From contig JBBCBC010000032.1 of NCBI GenBank assembly GCA_037126765.1, positions 2,542,001 to 2,606,000 on the forward strand: a stretch of 64,000 nt of DNA, given 5' to 3'. Position numbers and translations under genes: made by a program. Below, piece by piece: positions 44,203 to 55,954 of the stretch (position 1 is the first letter of the stretch; each line of letters starts with the position of its first letter). This stretch comes from Stenogyne calaminthoides. Its lineage: Eukaryota; Streptophyta; Magnoliopsida; Lamiales; Lamiaceae. The notes under the pieces were generated by a model that had not been told where the DNA came from, ran no database searches, and was given only the letters and a program-made list of their open reading frames with translations.

Positions 44203-44850
44203 ATTTATACAAATACGGAAGCTAACTACAACAAAGAACGAAATTGCTGTCTCAAAGCCAACTACAACAAAGAACGGAGGCTATGAGGCCGAGGTATAAC
44301 AGTGATAGAAATGAAGATGATGAGAATGAAGATGAGAATAATAATGATGAATAATAATGTTTTTTTTAACTAATATATTTTGGTATTTTTCCTAAACAAT
44401 TTGAATAATTTTTTTTATATATAAGTGTATTCCATATATATTTGTATCAATAGTTCCAGCGTCGGAGTCCATGGAAATTCATTTAAATCAATAAAAAAAG
44501 TGTATTCCACAATCCTATCAAGTCTATGAAAATCTATGTAAATCAATAAAAAAAAAATCCGTCAAACTCTGCATAGAGTCTATGAATTTTCTAAATCCAC
44601 AGACTTTTTAAAGTAAAAAAAAATCAATAGAATCTCAATTGAATACACCCCCTAAATTGAATGATTATATTAAAACAAATTAAATTCATTTTTTTAAAAG
44701 CCCACGGGCCAACCGCTCCAACCCACTCCAATCCGCGACCCATAAGAATTAAAAGTCAATTTAAACGGGCTCGTAAATACTCAATCCAATTCACCCCATA
44801 TATTGGTGGAGACAGACCGACCCAATGAAACTCACCATTTTGACATGTCA

Positions 44851-45488
44851 CTCAACAAATTTCTTCACTTTAAATGGTGTTTGCAGGAGCTTTAAGCTAA
44901 TTATATAATCAGGAAAAATGTGATTAGAATGTTTTCAAATTTAATAATTTTTTTTTAAATTAATCACCCAAAATTTAAAATTTATAAGCTGAGAGTGACA
45001 TGCTTCTAGCTAATTCAGGTTTTGTTCTAATATTTCAATTTTGAGAAAATTGCTCATAGATACAATTTATCACCAAGTTTTGCTCTAAGATACAATCACT
45101 TTTTGGTCTCAAGCTAAAATATTAAACATTCTCATTTTATCCTATCTCTCACATTTTTAGTTTCAGAAAATTTGAAAAAGTTGCGTCTTTTAATTGTGAG
45201 CAAAATTCATACTTCTTAATTTTTGTATGCACAAAATTGCCACGTATGTGCAGTGTATTATGAGGTGAGAGAAAAACATATTGAAAAGTATAATTCAGAC
45301 GATGTCAGCACGTGATGTCAGCGATATAGAAAAAATGTGTCTAATTTTAAAAGTGCACATGACTCCTATTTCTGCACATTGTTGTTTACACAGGAACAAC
45401 TGAGATCTTTTTATCCATAATTTTATACCTAAAAGTATGACTTAAAAAATCTTGTATTTTAAAATAAAAGTGCTCCATAGATTATAGT
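44851..45488. other. AT-rich intergenic stretch
   Basis: No gene or clear repeat. A pair of words 'gatacaattt..' and 'aagatacaatcac' near 45058-45108 resembles ends of the 'changes in transcript-like' palindromic repeats seen at 31540 but is too short to call. Confidence 0.4.
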
Positions 45489-45505
45489 GAAATATGAGTT
45501 CCCCT

Positions 45506-45769
45506 AGCCCTCAAGGGCATAACCAAGTGGTAAAGCTTGTGGTGATGTGGGGAGAAATCCCCCGGCAACGCAGGTTCGAACCTCGTGTGGGATAAATTCT
45601 TTAATGAAATATTATGGAAGTTTGTCCTGGGGATTGAATCCTGTTAACTCTCTCCCACAAGTGTCTGTCACTTGGGCACATCCTTCGATTTACAACCCGC
45701 CATGCTGAGGGGCCAACGACACGGGTGTGGGGAGTTTCTCGTCTCTTCCTCACAAAAAAAAAAGAAAAA
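45506..45769 (+). mobile_element. tRNA-derived SINE with 17-bp target duplication
   Basis: Pol III box A-like TAACCAAGTGG at 45520-45530 and box B GGTTCGAACCT at 45573-45583, 42 bases apart, at the head of a 245-bp body. The tail is an A-rich run (45753-45769). GAAATATGAGTTCCCCT is repeated perfectly at 45489-45505 and 45770-45786, the target duplication. It is not a tRNA gene: the acceptor stem and anticodon arm do not pair and a non-tRNA body follows. Confidence 0.9.
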
Positions 45770-45900
45770 GAAATATGAGTTCCCCTTTACCTTTTATCAA
45801 ACACTCAACTATTACTTTTTGCACCCTAAACCAAAAAAAAAAAAAAGAAATATGAGTTCCCCTTTACCTTTTATCAAACACTCAACTATTACTTTTTGCA
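45770..45900. repeat. Perfect 54-bp direct duplication around an A-tract
   Basis: 45770-45823 and 45847-45900 are identical. Between them lies ccctaaacc plus 14 A (45824-45846). The first 17 bases are also the SINE target duplication, so this word occurs three times. The pattern fits a second, extremely short retroposed insert with a long target duplication, or a slippage event during repair. Confidence 0.85.
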
Positions 45901-46077
45901 ATTTTACAAACACTCAATTAAATCACCTTTTTCTAAAGCATAGTTTTTTTTCAAAAACCCCTTATATGTATAAAAATTTACAAAATCACCCATCAAAATT
46001 TCATTTGTTACTTCACTTTTCTTAACATGTCTGTTTTACAAAATGTGAAGCTTATTTTGGATTATGAGAGGCTACAT

Positions 46078-46412
46078 TTAACTCATAGCATTAACAATAG
46101 ATGAATAAAAATCCATCTATCCATCTACTCTCTTTCCTCCACATCATCTTCATATCACTAATTTTTAAATATTCAATCATTACAATACATTCTTACAATC
46201 ATTTATTCATCCATACAATTTTTATGGGTCGCACTATCACTTCATTTCTATTTACGTTTTTGCAAAAAATATTTTCTCTCTCCATTTATATATTTGGATG
46301 AATGACACTTTCTTTCAAATTTAAAGATCATCCATAATAATTTTAAACACCAATTTTCATCTATTTAATGTTTAAATACCTTCGAATGAACCATTGTGAA
46401 TGCTCTGATTTA
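46078..46412. mobile_element. MITE upstream of the WRKY gene (tentative)
   Basis: Left tagcattaacaatagatgaa and right ccattgtgaatgctct are imperfect inverted ends. The interior is AT- and pyrimidine-rich with inverted 'atccatctatccatc' and 'ggatgaatga' words. The termini resemble a common plant MITE type with 'agagcat...caatgg' ends. The target duplication is unclear. Confidence 0.42.
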
Positions 46413-46439
46413 CAGTATTATTGGTAGACAGAATTATCA

Positions 46440-46628
46440 GTATTTTTTAGTATTACGTTTTTATGGTCTAGGCGGATGGCAATTTATTGGCCCATAGATT
46501 AGTTTTGTTTGGTCTGTCGTGTGATTTACCGTTTTTTGATACAGTTAATCCTGTTACTTTTGCTGACACTATTATGGCCGATTTTGGCCCATTCGTTGAT
46601 CTATAAGATCCTTATCGTTTAAAAAAAA
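46440..46628 (+). pseudogene. LINE 3'-end fragment (RNase H tail)
   Basis: A + strand frame from 46472 to a stop at 46604 reads ADGNLLAHRLVLFGL, the last RNase H block of plant LINEs (the usual N-x-x-AH-x-LA), then a C-terminal tail with VNPVTFADTIMADFGP. An A-run (46621-46628) follows about 15 bases after the stop. It is therefore a severely 5'-truncated LINE insert, of a different family from 33954-38441, about 300 bp upstream of the WRKY start. Confidence 0.65.
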
Positions 46629-46761
46629 GATTATAAGGATAAATTTCATGTTAAAAAAAAAAGGAAAAATCCATCAAACGGTTTTAAAATCCAGCATAGC
46701 GACTCAAGGTTATATTGTGCGCAAATTAAAACGGGGTTAATGAAAAATAACTGGATTAGGA

Positions 46762-46925
46762 ACCAATGACAACCCAGATCCGAATCTATATAAAGTCAAC
46801 AATACCGTAATTACCATCATACACCTCCCTCTTTCCCCATCACAGTTGATGAAGTAATGCACTTGAACCTCCTTATTGACTCTTGCTCTTTCCTCTCTCA
46901 TTAATTTCTTCCCCCCGTCCCTTCA
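46762..46925 (+). promoter_or_regulatory. WRKY20-like core promoter and 5' UTR
   Basis: CCAAT at 46763-46767, a TATA box (TATATAAA, 46787-46794) 132 bp before the ATG, and a W-box core (TTGACT on the minus strand, + 46794-46799) touching the TATA box. A second TTGACT lies on the + strand at 46876-46881 in the presumed 5' UTR. W-boxes are the binding sites of WRKY factors, so self- or cross-regulation is plausible. The pyrimidine-rich leader (ctctttcctctctc) precedes the ATG. Confidence 0.65.
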
Positions 46926-49900
46926 ATGGAAGATTCTCACTCCCTGCCTCACTCTTCCTACCCACACTATCAACGCCACCCGGAAAATGCTACACCTCAC
47001 GTGACCTCACCTCTCGATCACGTGACCGACGGCGGCGGATCCACCAACGGAGCTAAGTACCGCCTCATGTCTCCGGCCAAGCTCCCGATCTCTAGGTCGC
47101 CTTGCATTACTATTCCTCCCGGCCTCAGTCCGACGTCGTTTCTCGAGTCGCCTGTTCTTCTGTCCAACATCAAGGTGCGACGTCATTTTGCTCTTGCTTC
47201 TCCGATGCTCTACTTTTGTGTTTTTCTCCTTTCTGCTCGCGCTCTTTTTTCAGTTGTTGGCTAGCGATTGAGTGAATTTCTGCACTACAAGCTTTTTCTA
47301 CGGTAGCTGAGAGATTCAGATTCGGATCCGATGCTAAGTTTGTTAAGTTTCATAAATGGAATAAAATTGAAATTCGACCTAATTTGCTGATTAATTTATG
47401 AACCTTGTTCCGAAGTTAATTACCCGGAGAAATGCGTGTGTTTAGTAGTCTCGGTTAGGAAACACAGCGTTATGCTGACGTCAGATGTTTTTTTGTGGGG
47501 GAATTTGCCGGAATTCAGTGATGCTGTTGTAGGTGGATTTCATTATTGATTTGATGTTTGGTTCCTTTCATCATTTGCCGTTCTTAGTGATTTCTCCCTC
47601 GCTGGGTGCTCATTTGGGAATATTGAATGTGGATGAATAATATATGTGTTCCGTTCTGTGTGTTTTGGGGCCCGTAGATTCTGATGGTCGCATTAGTGTG
47701 CATTATAATGGTTTCTAGATGGAATTATCCTTGACAACTTTTATAACCTTTTGTGGAGAAAATGCCCATATGAATCTTTTGAGCTAATGGAGCTGTAATT
47801 GGAAATACATGGGAATAATGAGGAATAAACAATCAGAGGAAGAATATGAAACCATTCGTTTCTGTAGAATCCTAACTTTTCACATTCTGTACTATCAAGT
47901 GGAAATATTTGAGTTAAAAAAGCAGCATATTGATAAAGAAACTTTGTCGGATTTTTAAGAGAAAGACAAATAGTTCGATGTAGTTTCTTCACAAAACGAA
48001 TCTTCCTTTTTTAATCGTCTTTTGACATTTTCTCTTATGAATATTTGAGTTTCTCGAAGGGGAAGTAGTTATTATATAGTTAGTGCTAGATGGGAAAATT
48101 CACTTACTCTTGGTATTCACTGTCTCATTTGCAGGCTGAGCCTTCTCCAACCACGGGGTCCTTTTTCAATTCTCAGTTAATGCAAGGGTCTGGTGAAAAT
48201 GCTGCACTTCTGCTAGAGAAGAAATATAACACTGTTGATGAAAGAACGTCCAGCAGTTTCGAGTTTAGGTTTCATACTGGAGCTAATTCTACATCAGGAT
48301 TATCATCCTTAGGGATGTCGGTAATGCCCAAAAACTTTCCTTTTGGCTTAAGAAACATTTTCCTTTTTAGTATAGTTTCTACGATGATAAATGAGCGGAA
48401 ACATTAGAGTGAGTGCCAGAATGATTTTCAATCATGTTTCATATGATTAGAGTTAAGACAACATTCTTATTTCGACAAAAAATTTAAATTGAATCTGATA
48501 CCGTAAGTTGCATTTTGAAATCATGATTGTCATTCCCATTCTTTACAAGTTACAACTGACTATTAATCAACCAGGCATAATTCTGGGTAGATTTCAGGTT
48601 GAAGATCTTTGGCTATCCATATTTTGGTGCTCTATTTGAAACTATTTGACCCAGTGAATCAGACAAATTGAGTTTTTACACTTTGCATTTTCTTGTCCGC
48701 AAACATATGAATAATTGGTTTGCTGCTGTTGTTGGTATGGATATGGAAGGTCATATTTTTTAAGAAATCTATTCAGGCAAATTCTTATGTATACAAGTTT
48801 TACCGTACAATTGATTTGCAATGTGTGTGTATATAGTTGATTCATTAAAGGCATTGGTTTGATAGTCTTATTTGTTTTATTAAAACGTACAATTAGTTAC
48901 GTCAGTCAGACTCATCTATTTATATAGAAATTGAATTAGGAAATTCTGTTTGTTCTTTAGTAGATGCAAATCTCCAACTACAGCTACATGTAAATAATTG
49001 GGAAATTATATTTCTTCTAATTCTACTTCTTTGTTGAAAGATTCCTGTGGGGTTGAGTCGAAACGGACCAGGCATTCACCAAGATCAACGATATTCTCAG
49101 TCTCTTGCAGTGAGTGCACATGATTCATCATCCGTCTATAATACTATTGATGAATTAAATCGAGGACAGTCGAATGCAGGAATTCAAGCATCATCTTCTG
49201 ACCATAAAGATACCACCTCTTCAGTCTCAGCTGATAAAACATCAGATGATGGGTATAACTGGAGAAAATATGGACAGAAACTGGTTAAAGGGAGTGAATT
49301 TCCGCGGAGTTATTACAAATGTACATTTCCTAACTGTGAGGTGAAAAAGATATTTGAACGATCTCCTAGTGGACAGATCACTGAAATTGTTTACAAGGGT
49401 TCACATGATCATCCTAAACCTCAAAGTTCACGTCGGAACAATCCAGGGGCTCTTATGTCCATTCAAGAAGATAAACTGGACAAGGGTTCACCATTCGCTA
49501 GTCAAGACGGTAATTAACTTAGCTTAATTTGTTAATTATTTTCCGTTAATATTTAAAATGAGCTACTATGTGAAACCTAGCCCTTTCGTATGGTTTCTGG
49601 TGAATTTAGACATTAACATAGGCATGGATGGTATTGGCGTCAGGTGCGTTATTAGTTTAGCAAAACAAGCTTAATAACTATCAACAACAAATTTATTGAA
49701 AGAATTTGAGAATGTGAGTAATCCATGATACACTTTTTTGGGATTCAAAGTTTGCGGCATATGTATTTGGTGAAGATCTTTTTGGTTAGTGGACTCATGC
49801 TAGCATTCTTTAATGAACTTTACAGTATTCTGTTTATTGTTTAAGTGTATAAGATGTTTTAAATACATAATAATGAAACAATTGGAAAATTTAATAATGA

Positions 49901-52755
49901 GCTTTTCGGAAAGTATATCTGTAACTAGAATGAGCTTTCTTACCATAAATCGGGCTTCTATATCCTTTCTGGGCTCGCCAGGACCTTGAATATGTGAATC
50001 TTAATCTTAATGATTTGCTGAGAGTAATTTTATAACATAACATTCTGAAGTATAATATGCCAGGCTTAAGGAATTTTATTTCTTTTTTTGTTGAAGACAA
50101 GTTGAACACCAACAATACGGAGCAAAATGGCTCTCCCGTGCTATCTCCCCTGCAAGCAAATGAGGAGGGCATAGATGGCTCAGGTTCACAACTTCAAGGA
50201 ATTAATGATGATGTTGAAGAAGATGACCCTTTTCTGAAACGGAGGTATATATTCTTGGAAGTTATCACTATAATTTTATTATTATTTTCTTAGAATTTGT
50301 ACTGACGAACAATCTGGGCAGGAAAATGGAGGATGGTATTGATATTACACCAGTTGTTAAGCCCATTCGTGAGCCACGAGTTGTTGTTCAAACTGTAAGT
50401 GAGGTTGACATACTGGATGACGGATATCGCTGGCGCAAGTATGGCCAGAAAGTGGTTCGAGGCAATCCAAATCCTAGGTATGTAAAATGTTGATTATTGA
50501 GCTTATGGTGAAAGATAAGATAAGAGTGACAAAACTGGTAAGTAGGAAAATTTAACTTTAAGTTGTGAATATTAGTAAAAAAACTGTGAGAACTAAACAT
50601 ACAAGAAAGAAAGAAAGAAAAAGGAAAAAGAAAGAGAAAAAAAAGAAAGAAGAAAGGAAAAACCGAGAGTAGCATTACACTATCGAAGAATAATATGTGC
50701 TTGCTCAATATTGGTCATGGGCCTGCTGAAATATAAAATCACAATGCTTAATTATTTGGCAACCATCATATGCTAGTGATTTTTTAAGGTAATCTTTCAT
50801 CCCCTCATAAATGAAACCAAACTTTTTTACCCGAAACACATTTCTCCCTCCCCAAGAATGCTTTTTAATTCTTATTTATCCTATATACTGTATACACACT
50901 TGCATGTTTCCGACTGATTTAAAAGTAGCACTCTTCCCATCTTTATAAAAAAAAATAAAAAAATATTCAAGTTTACATCAATCAAATAAGCCAACATAAT
51001 TTATGTTACAATCACTATCTTTCTATGTCCTAATCTCAGTGTAATGTATTTGAGGTGATAACATTTGAGACAAGCTTTAATGAAAAGACATGCATGTGAG
51101 AAGATGTAAAAATTAAACCAGTTGCAACTTTTTTCCAGAAATTTAACTATTTCCAAGATATAAATATACATACTTTCACATGCCTCATTACGTTTCTCCA
51201 ATTTTTCTCAAAAGACTTCAGCATTTGAAGACAAAACCAAATGGAGTTGCAAATTCCCGCATCTGATGTACTTAGTACGTGAGACAATTATTAATAGCAC
51301 TAGTCAACTTATAATTAATTGGTGGAGGGAGAGAGGCATTTCTGATTTTAAAGAGTTGGACTCTTAACAGAGAGGGTTCAAAGAGAAACACAATTGCCAT
51401 TCGTTAGTGCTGTCTAAGCACCTGTTTTAAAAATATATGTGTTGTTGATGGAGCCTTGATGGTAGATTAATGAATATGAGAATGTGCATCTGAAAAGACG
51501 ATATTTCGTGAAGCCAAAACATCGTCAAAGGCATACACTATGGGTGACTAAAAGTTTCAAATTTGTGGTTTTGCTACTCGATGGTTTCTAAGTTCATTAA
51601 ATGTGTTTCATGCTTTTAGTGTTCTTTCTGTAACAATGAAATATATATTTGAAGACATAGTTGCAAAGCTAATGAAAAAGTGGTGTGAGAACCATTGTTG
51701 TTTGTGGTGTAAGAATTGCAACCTAAGACTAATATGGAACTAGTTACCATACTGTCTTTTCTTTTACTTCGGTTAGTGAATTTTTGAAGGGTGTACTTCA
51801 TTTGTATGAAGCTGATTAGTGATTGTGGATATACCATGTTGCGTGCCACATCCTGTTATTATATTTGTAGTCTGAGAGTAAAACCTTGGCCCACCAGTTG
51901 CAAGGTGCAACAATTTTTTTAACCAAACTGTTTTTTATATTTTTCCGCGAATCATAGAAAAGACTATCGAAAAGTATTAGTTCATGTGATGAAAGGTAGC
52001 AACTCATGTGATGAAAAGTATCAGTTAATTGAAAAAGTACTTATACTGTTCAGCCTACAAACTAATACTTTCGTTTGTATGAACTAAAACTTTTCTTCAT
52101 ATGAATTAATACTTCCCATTATATATTTCAATTCTTTTGAGAATGTGTCAAACGTTGGTCAAAATTGTAGTGTCGAAGTTTTATTTGATACTAGACGTGA
52201 TCACCAATTTGTCCATCCACTATTAAAACACACACAATCACATACCCTTGTGTATTTATGCAAACTCACAACACGAGGTGTATATATCATCTAAAACAAA
52301 CATGGTATTATGGTACATGTCTCATGATATTGTGGTGCAGGAGTTACTATAAATGCACAAATGCTGGATGCCCGGTGAGGAAGCACGTGGAGAGGGCATC
52401 CCACAACCCCAAAGCTGTAATAACTACATACGAAGGAAAGCACAACCACGACGTCCCAACTGCAAGGAACAGCACACATGAATTTGCAGGAACTGCACCG
52501 AAGATGAGGGCACAGGATAGCAGCTCAATTAGCCTCGACCTTGGCGTTGGGATTGGGCGTGGTATGGAAGCTGAATCCATACGATCGAATAAGGTGCAAA
52601 TGGGTGTGTGCTATGATGATATTGTAAATGGTGGTGGGTTGAATCTGTATGGAAATAGAGAAAATCGTGTTGAAGCTCATAACTTTCAGACGCCACCGAT
52701 AAATGCCTCTAACCAATGTCAGCAAAACCTTGGAAGAATACTAATGGGACCTTAA
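46926..52755 (+). CDS. WRKY20: WRKY transcription factor, group I, WRKY20-like (6 exons, 540 aa)
   Basis: Exons 46926-47174, 48135-48320, 49041-49509, 50097-50244, 50322-50477 and 52341-52755. All introns are GT-AG, and the phases join to one open 540-codon frame. Residues 45-95 hold the serine-proline cluster typical of group I factors (LMSPAKLPISRS, LSPTSFLESP, AEPSPTTGSF), probable MAP-kinase sites. The N-terminal domain has WRKYGQK at 219-225 with C239, C244, H267, H269 (CX4CX22HXH). The C-terminal domain has WRKYGQK at 388-394 with C408, C413, H437, H439 (CX4CX23HXH). The intron inside the C-terminal domain splits the Arg codon after NPNP, the conserved R-type position. The ends (RILMGP, KLPISRS) match Arabidopsis WRKY20 best from memory. 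A nuclear DNA-binding factor for TTGAC boxes. No lesion seen. Confidence 0.93.
50603..50666. repeat. Purine tract (GAAA-rich) in WRKY intron 5
   Basis: A 60-bp run of almost pure A and G (gaaagaaagaaagaaa...) soon after the donor of the 1863-bp fifth intron (50478-52340). It is a simple repeat likely to vary in length. Confidence 0.85.
51890..52170. repeat. Interspersed repeat copy in WRKY intron 5
   Basis: Shares ordered words with 58340-58600: 'aaagtattag', 'tcat(g/a)tgat', 'attgaaaaagtac/gtag', 'cagcctacaaactaatactttc' against 'caacctgcaaaatagtaatactttt', and 'cttcatatgaattaatact'. No coding capacity and no clear termini. Confidence 0.6.
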
Positions 52756-52856
52756 AAATTGTTGCTCACTATTATGAATATATAATTTAAATTAGAATTT
52801 TAATTTTCAGCTAAGTAGTTTATTCTCATGGTGAATGAGGAATATTGCTCATCCAG

Positions 52857-52889
52857 GCTTGCTTCTTTCTTTCTTTCTTTCTTTCTTTA
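52857..52889. repeat. TTTC microsatellite in the WRKY 3' flank
   Basis: About seven copies of ctttc (ttctttctttctttctttctttc), about 100 bases after the stop codon and probably within the 3' UTR. Confidence 0.85.
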
Positions 52890-53158
52890 TGTATACATTA
52901 TGTATATGCGTTTTGCTTTTCCAGATTATGTATGTATCAACAAGTTGTTGTATTGGATGAATTAATCGAAATGTTGGAAATAAGAAATGCTTATCCTCAC
53001 TCTTCACGATACAGTACTGAATCCATTTTAACAGAGTAAATTGTATTTTAACAATACATTTATTGTGAGGTAATAATACTTTTTAGGGTAACATTCTGCA
53101 ACAACTGTACAATGCAGCTGCTTCATAATTATCACGTTTTAATAAACAATTAATAGTA

Positions 53159-53356
53159 CTCCCTTCCTTAGTTACATAGTTTATGGCAAAGTTGCTATTA
53201 TTTTTGTCTCATAATTTATGGTAAAATTGTTTTATAACTTTATCATTTTATTACTTTATCATATAAAATACTAATAAATAACTCTTTCAAGCCAAATATT
53301 TTATCACAAAATCTTTATGAACAGTAAGAAAGTCATAAATTATGAGACCGAGGGGG
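53159..53356. mobile_element. Stowaway-like MITE, 198 bp, TSD TA
   Basis: Starts CTCCCTTCCTTAG and ends CCGAGGGGG, flanked by TA on both sides. Inner words pair (cataatttatggt against tcataaattatgagac). The size, the TA duplication and the CTCCCT ends are those of Tc1/mariner-derived Stowaway MITEs. Confidence 0.82.
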
Positions 53357-54767
53357 TATATCTTAATGAAATAAATTAACATTTTTAATGAAATATTCTT
53401 AGAAATTTATATGCAAATAATGCAGTTATATTTCTGTGTTTTTTTATTTTAATAAAATAAGTGAAAATTACTTGTTACATTGAAAGGTATTACTTCCTTC
53501 TCCCCGCCAATTATAATTTTTTATGCTACACTGTAAGCTAATGTCCATTAATGTTTTAAGGTGTCATAGCACATGTTTAATAATATATTGTATAGTACAT
53601 GTACAACACATTAAAGTAAATATGGTACATCATTTTAAAGTCTTTCTCGGCAATGCCCAGTCTAGTAGCATGAAATAAACCATATATACAATAATTTTCT
53701 TATAATTTCTTTATTAATATAACTCTATACGTTAATTATATATGTTCGAAAAGATTAAGCTTTCTATGAAACTTATTAATAGTGTGAAATTTATACTATT
53801 ATAGTTACAAACTAATACCACTATATTTATTAATTAGTATTATTATACTTATAAATTAAGATCATAGTATTAAATATTATTATATTGATATTAATTTATA
53901 AAAATAGTGGTATTAATTTATAAGTATAATAATATCAATTTTATATTATGAACAAGTTTCACATGAGAGTTTGTGGTCGAAAAATATAATACTTAATTAG
54001 TTATAATAGGAACTTTACTTATTTACTTTTTTTTTTAAATCTTGCTTTTTTGTGCAAAACTCAATCCATCTGTACAATTAAGATGAAGGTAGTGTAACTT
54101 GTTAAAGTAGTACTGTCTCATTCCGAAAAAATCACATGCATTTTTTGTTTAGAAAAAGGTCATATCCCACTCATTTGGTATGCCATTATTTATTTGTTTC
54201 CATCCCAGATGGTTCACAATCATTAATACTCATTTAATGCTTGGAATCAAACATGACAAATGAAAATAATTTCTACACATGGTCCATGGATAAAGGTAAA
54301 ATACATCAAGTACATTAACTGGATACATGTATTTTACAAGTAGGACAGAATTTGGTGATGGTTTATAGTGAATTTTTTAAGAACAATAATTAATACATAA
54401 TAATTTGTAAATAAAAAATTATAAATAATAATGATTTCGATAATCCCCAATGTATTAGGGCATCATCACAATATGTCAATATCCATAATAAATACTCCAT
54501 AATTTACATCTCAACATAACAATACAGAAAAGCTAAACATTAAAACTATTCTCTAAATTTTGACATACAATAGATTCATTGCTAACCTTTTGAAATACAT
54601 CTTTATTGAATGCTGGTTATTAAACAATCACTACCTATGAGAAATAAAACAAAACTAGAATCAGAAATTAACACTAGTTAAAAAAAATATACTATACAAA
54701 TCACAAATAACGAATAACATTGGATAACTAAAATCTAATACTTCACGTGCGGAAATAGAATTAATGA

Positions 54768-54950
54768 CTCTCATGTACAAAAAATAGGAAGCAGTGACTC
54801 TAAGGTACAAATGCAATTTTTAGTGACTCTAAGGTACAAAAAAAATTGTACTTTGTTTGAAAAAAAAATTATACTATGTACCTGAGAGTCACAAAAAAGT
54901 TGCATTTGTACCTTAGAGCTTTTTGTTCTTCCACTTTGTACCTTAGAGCT
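54768..54950. repeat. Small palindromic repeat ('gactctaaggtacaaa' family)
   Basis: gtgactctaaggtacaaatgcaattttt (54796-54823) is mirrored by gttgcatttgtaccttagagct (54900-54921), with a second copy of each arm at 54826-54840 and 54937-54952. It is the same word family as 31540-32035, suggesting a small element present at least twice in the window. Confidence 0.65.
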
Positions 54951-55530
54951 TTTTTCCCGCGGAAATGTTATACATTTTGTTCTCTTGATCAAGTAAAAAG
55001 AAATCAATATTAAGGAATGAATCTGACTCACGTGCGGAAAAAATATTAGAAAATTAAATAAATAAATTGAAGGAAGTAGAATTTAAATCACTGCTATTTA
55101 GTCCAGGTCATTCCTTCAAATCATGGGAAGAGATTGTGAAAAATAAAAATAAAAATAAATGAATTTATCCATGTGATGAAACTTGCAGTTTTTTTATCTC
55201 ACAGTAGCGTTAAAAAAATAACCTCATGAGTTTTGTATGGTAGGATCTTTGTCTCCATTCCATATGATATCGATGGCATTGATGAGCATTAAACGTTAGG
55301 AAATAAATACGTGGGGATGCTTCACTTTTCTCGTCTTGTATTCTTTTTCAAGAGTGTTCATCCATTGTAGTATATAGTTCATCCATAAATGGTAAGGCTG
55401 GTAAGAAGGTGTGGAGCCTTATATGACAGTGCACTATTTGGAAGATATGAAAATAAAGATTGTGGGCTCACTATAGATTGAAAGCATTAAATTCAGTTCT
55501 TGTAAATGGTTGTGGGCTCACTATCCCTTA

Positions 55531-55954
55531 GGTGGTGTTTGTTTTCAGCCTAGGAGGTCCGGATGGGGGATGAGACTCCCCCGTTCCGTCCACTTTTCGG
55601 ATTTTCACATCTCATCCTCCATCCAAATACACATTCATCCATATTATACATTTATACCCTAAAACTATCACATCACTACTTTTTTTACACCAACTCATTC
55701 TCTCTCATACTTTTCTTACAACAATTCATTATCTCTCCTACTTTTCTTACACTTTTCTTTCATACAATCATTATCATACTAACTAACAATAATAAAATAA
55801 TACATCATCATAATTAAAAAGTTGATTTGATATAAACCTCCATCCATCTCTACCCAAAACAAACAAGGGATTACTATTCATAGGATTTCCCCATCCATCT
55901 TTTTCTCCCATCCGGATTTGCCCCATCCACCTCAAGCTCAAAACAAACATACCC
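55531..55954. mobile_element. Harbinger/Tourist-like MITE, 424 bp, TSD TTA
   Basis: Left GGTGGTGTTTGTTTTCAG and right CTCAAAACAAACATACCC are inverted termini. TTA flanks both ends (55528-55530, 55955-55957), as for PIF/Harbinger elements. Sub-terminal 'ggatggggg / cccatcc' words are inverted as well. The 84-codon frame inside (55563-55817) is low-complexity Phe/His/Ile and not a gene. Confidence 0.82.

Larger units (their letters stand above)
42640..44652. mobile_element. Harbinger-like non-autonomous element, 2.0 kb, TSD TAA
   Basis: Left end GGGGTGTGTATTGATTG and right end CAATTGAATACACCCCC are inverted termini. The 3-bp word TAA flanks it on both sides (42637-42639, 44653-44655), the size and sequence expected of PIF/Harbinger. 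The sub-terminal regions are also inverted copies ('agtctatggatttt', 'aaaatctatg'-type words). Inside are the minisatellite (42935-43482) and an inserted hAT-like element (43483-44202). No transposase ORF. Confidence 0.72.
42069..44850. mobile_element. Possible outer hAT-like element split by the Harbinger-like element
   Basis: 42069-42235 (gaacgggtcggcg, ggcgggg, cccacccat, gcgggctt words) and 44695-44850 (gcccacgggcc, gggctcgta, ccgaccc, ending ttttgacatgtcac) are flanks of the 42640-44652 element and share inverted 'gggtcgg / ccgaccc' near their outer ends. Such word usage is typical of small hAT-type plant repeats. The exact ends and target duplication are not resolved. Confidence 0.35.

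Noticed and set aside
45506..45590. tRNA gene
   Set aside because: Box A and box B are present, but the cloverleaf does not form, there is a non-tRNA body and A-tail, and a target duplication flanks it: it is a SINE.
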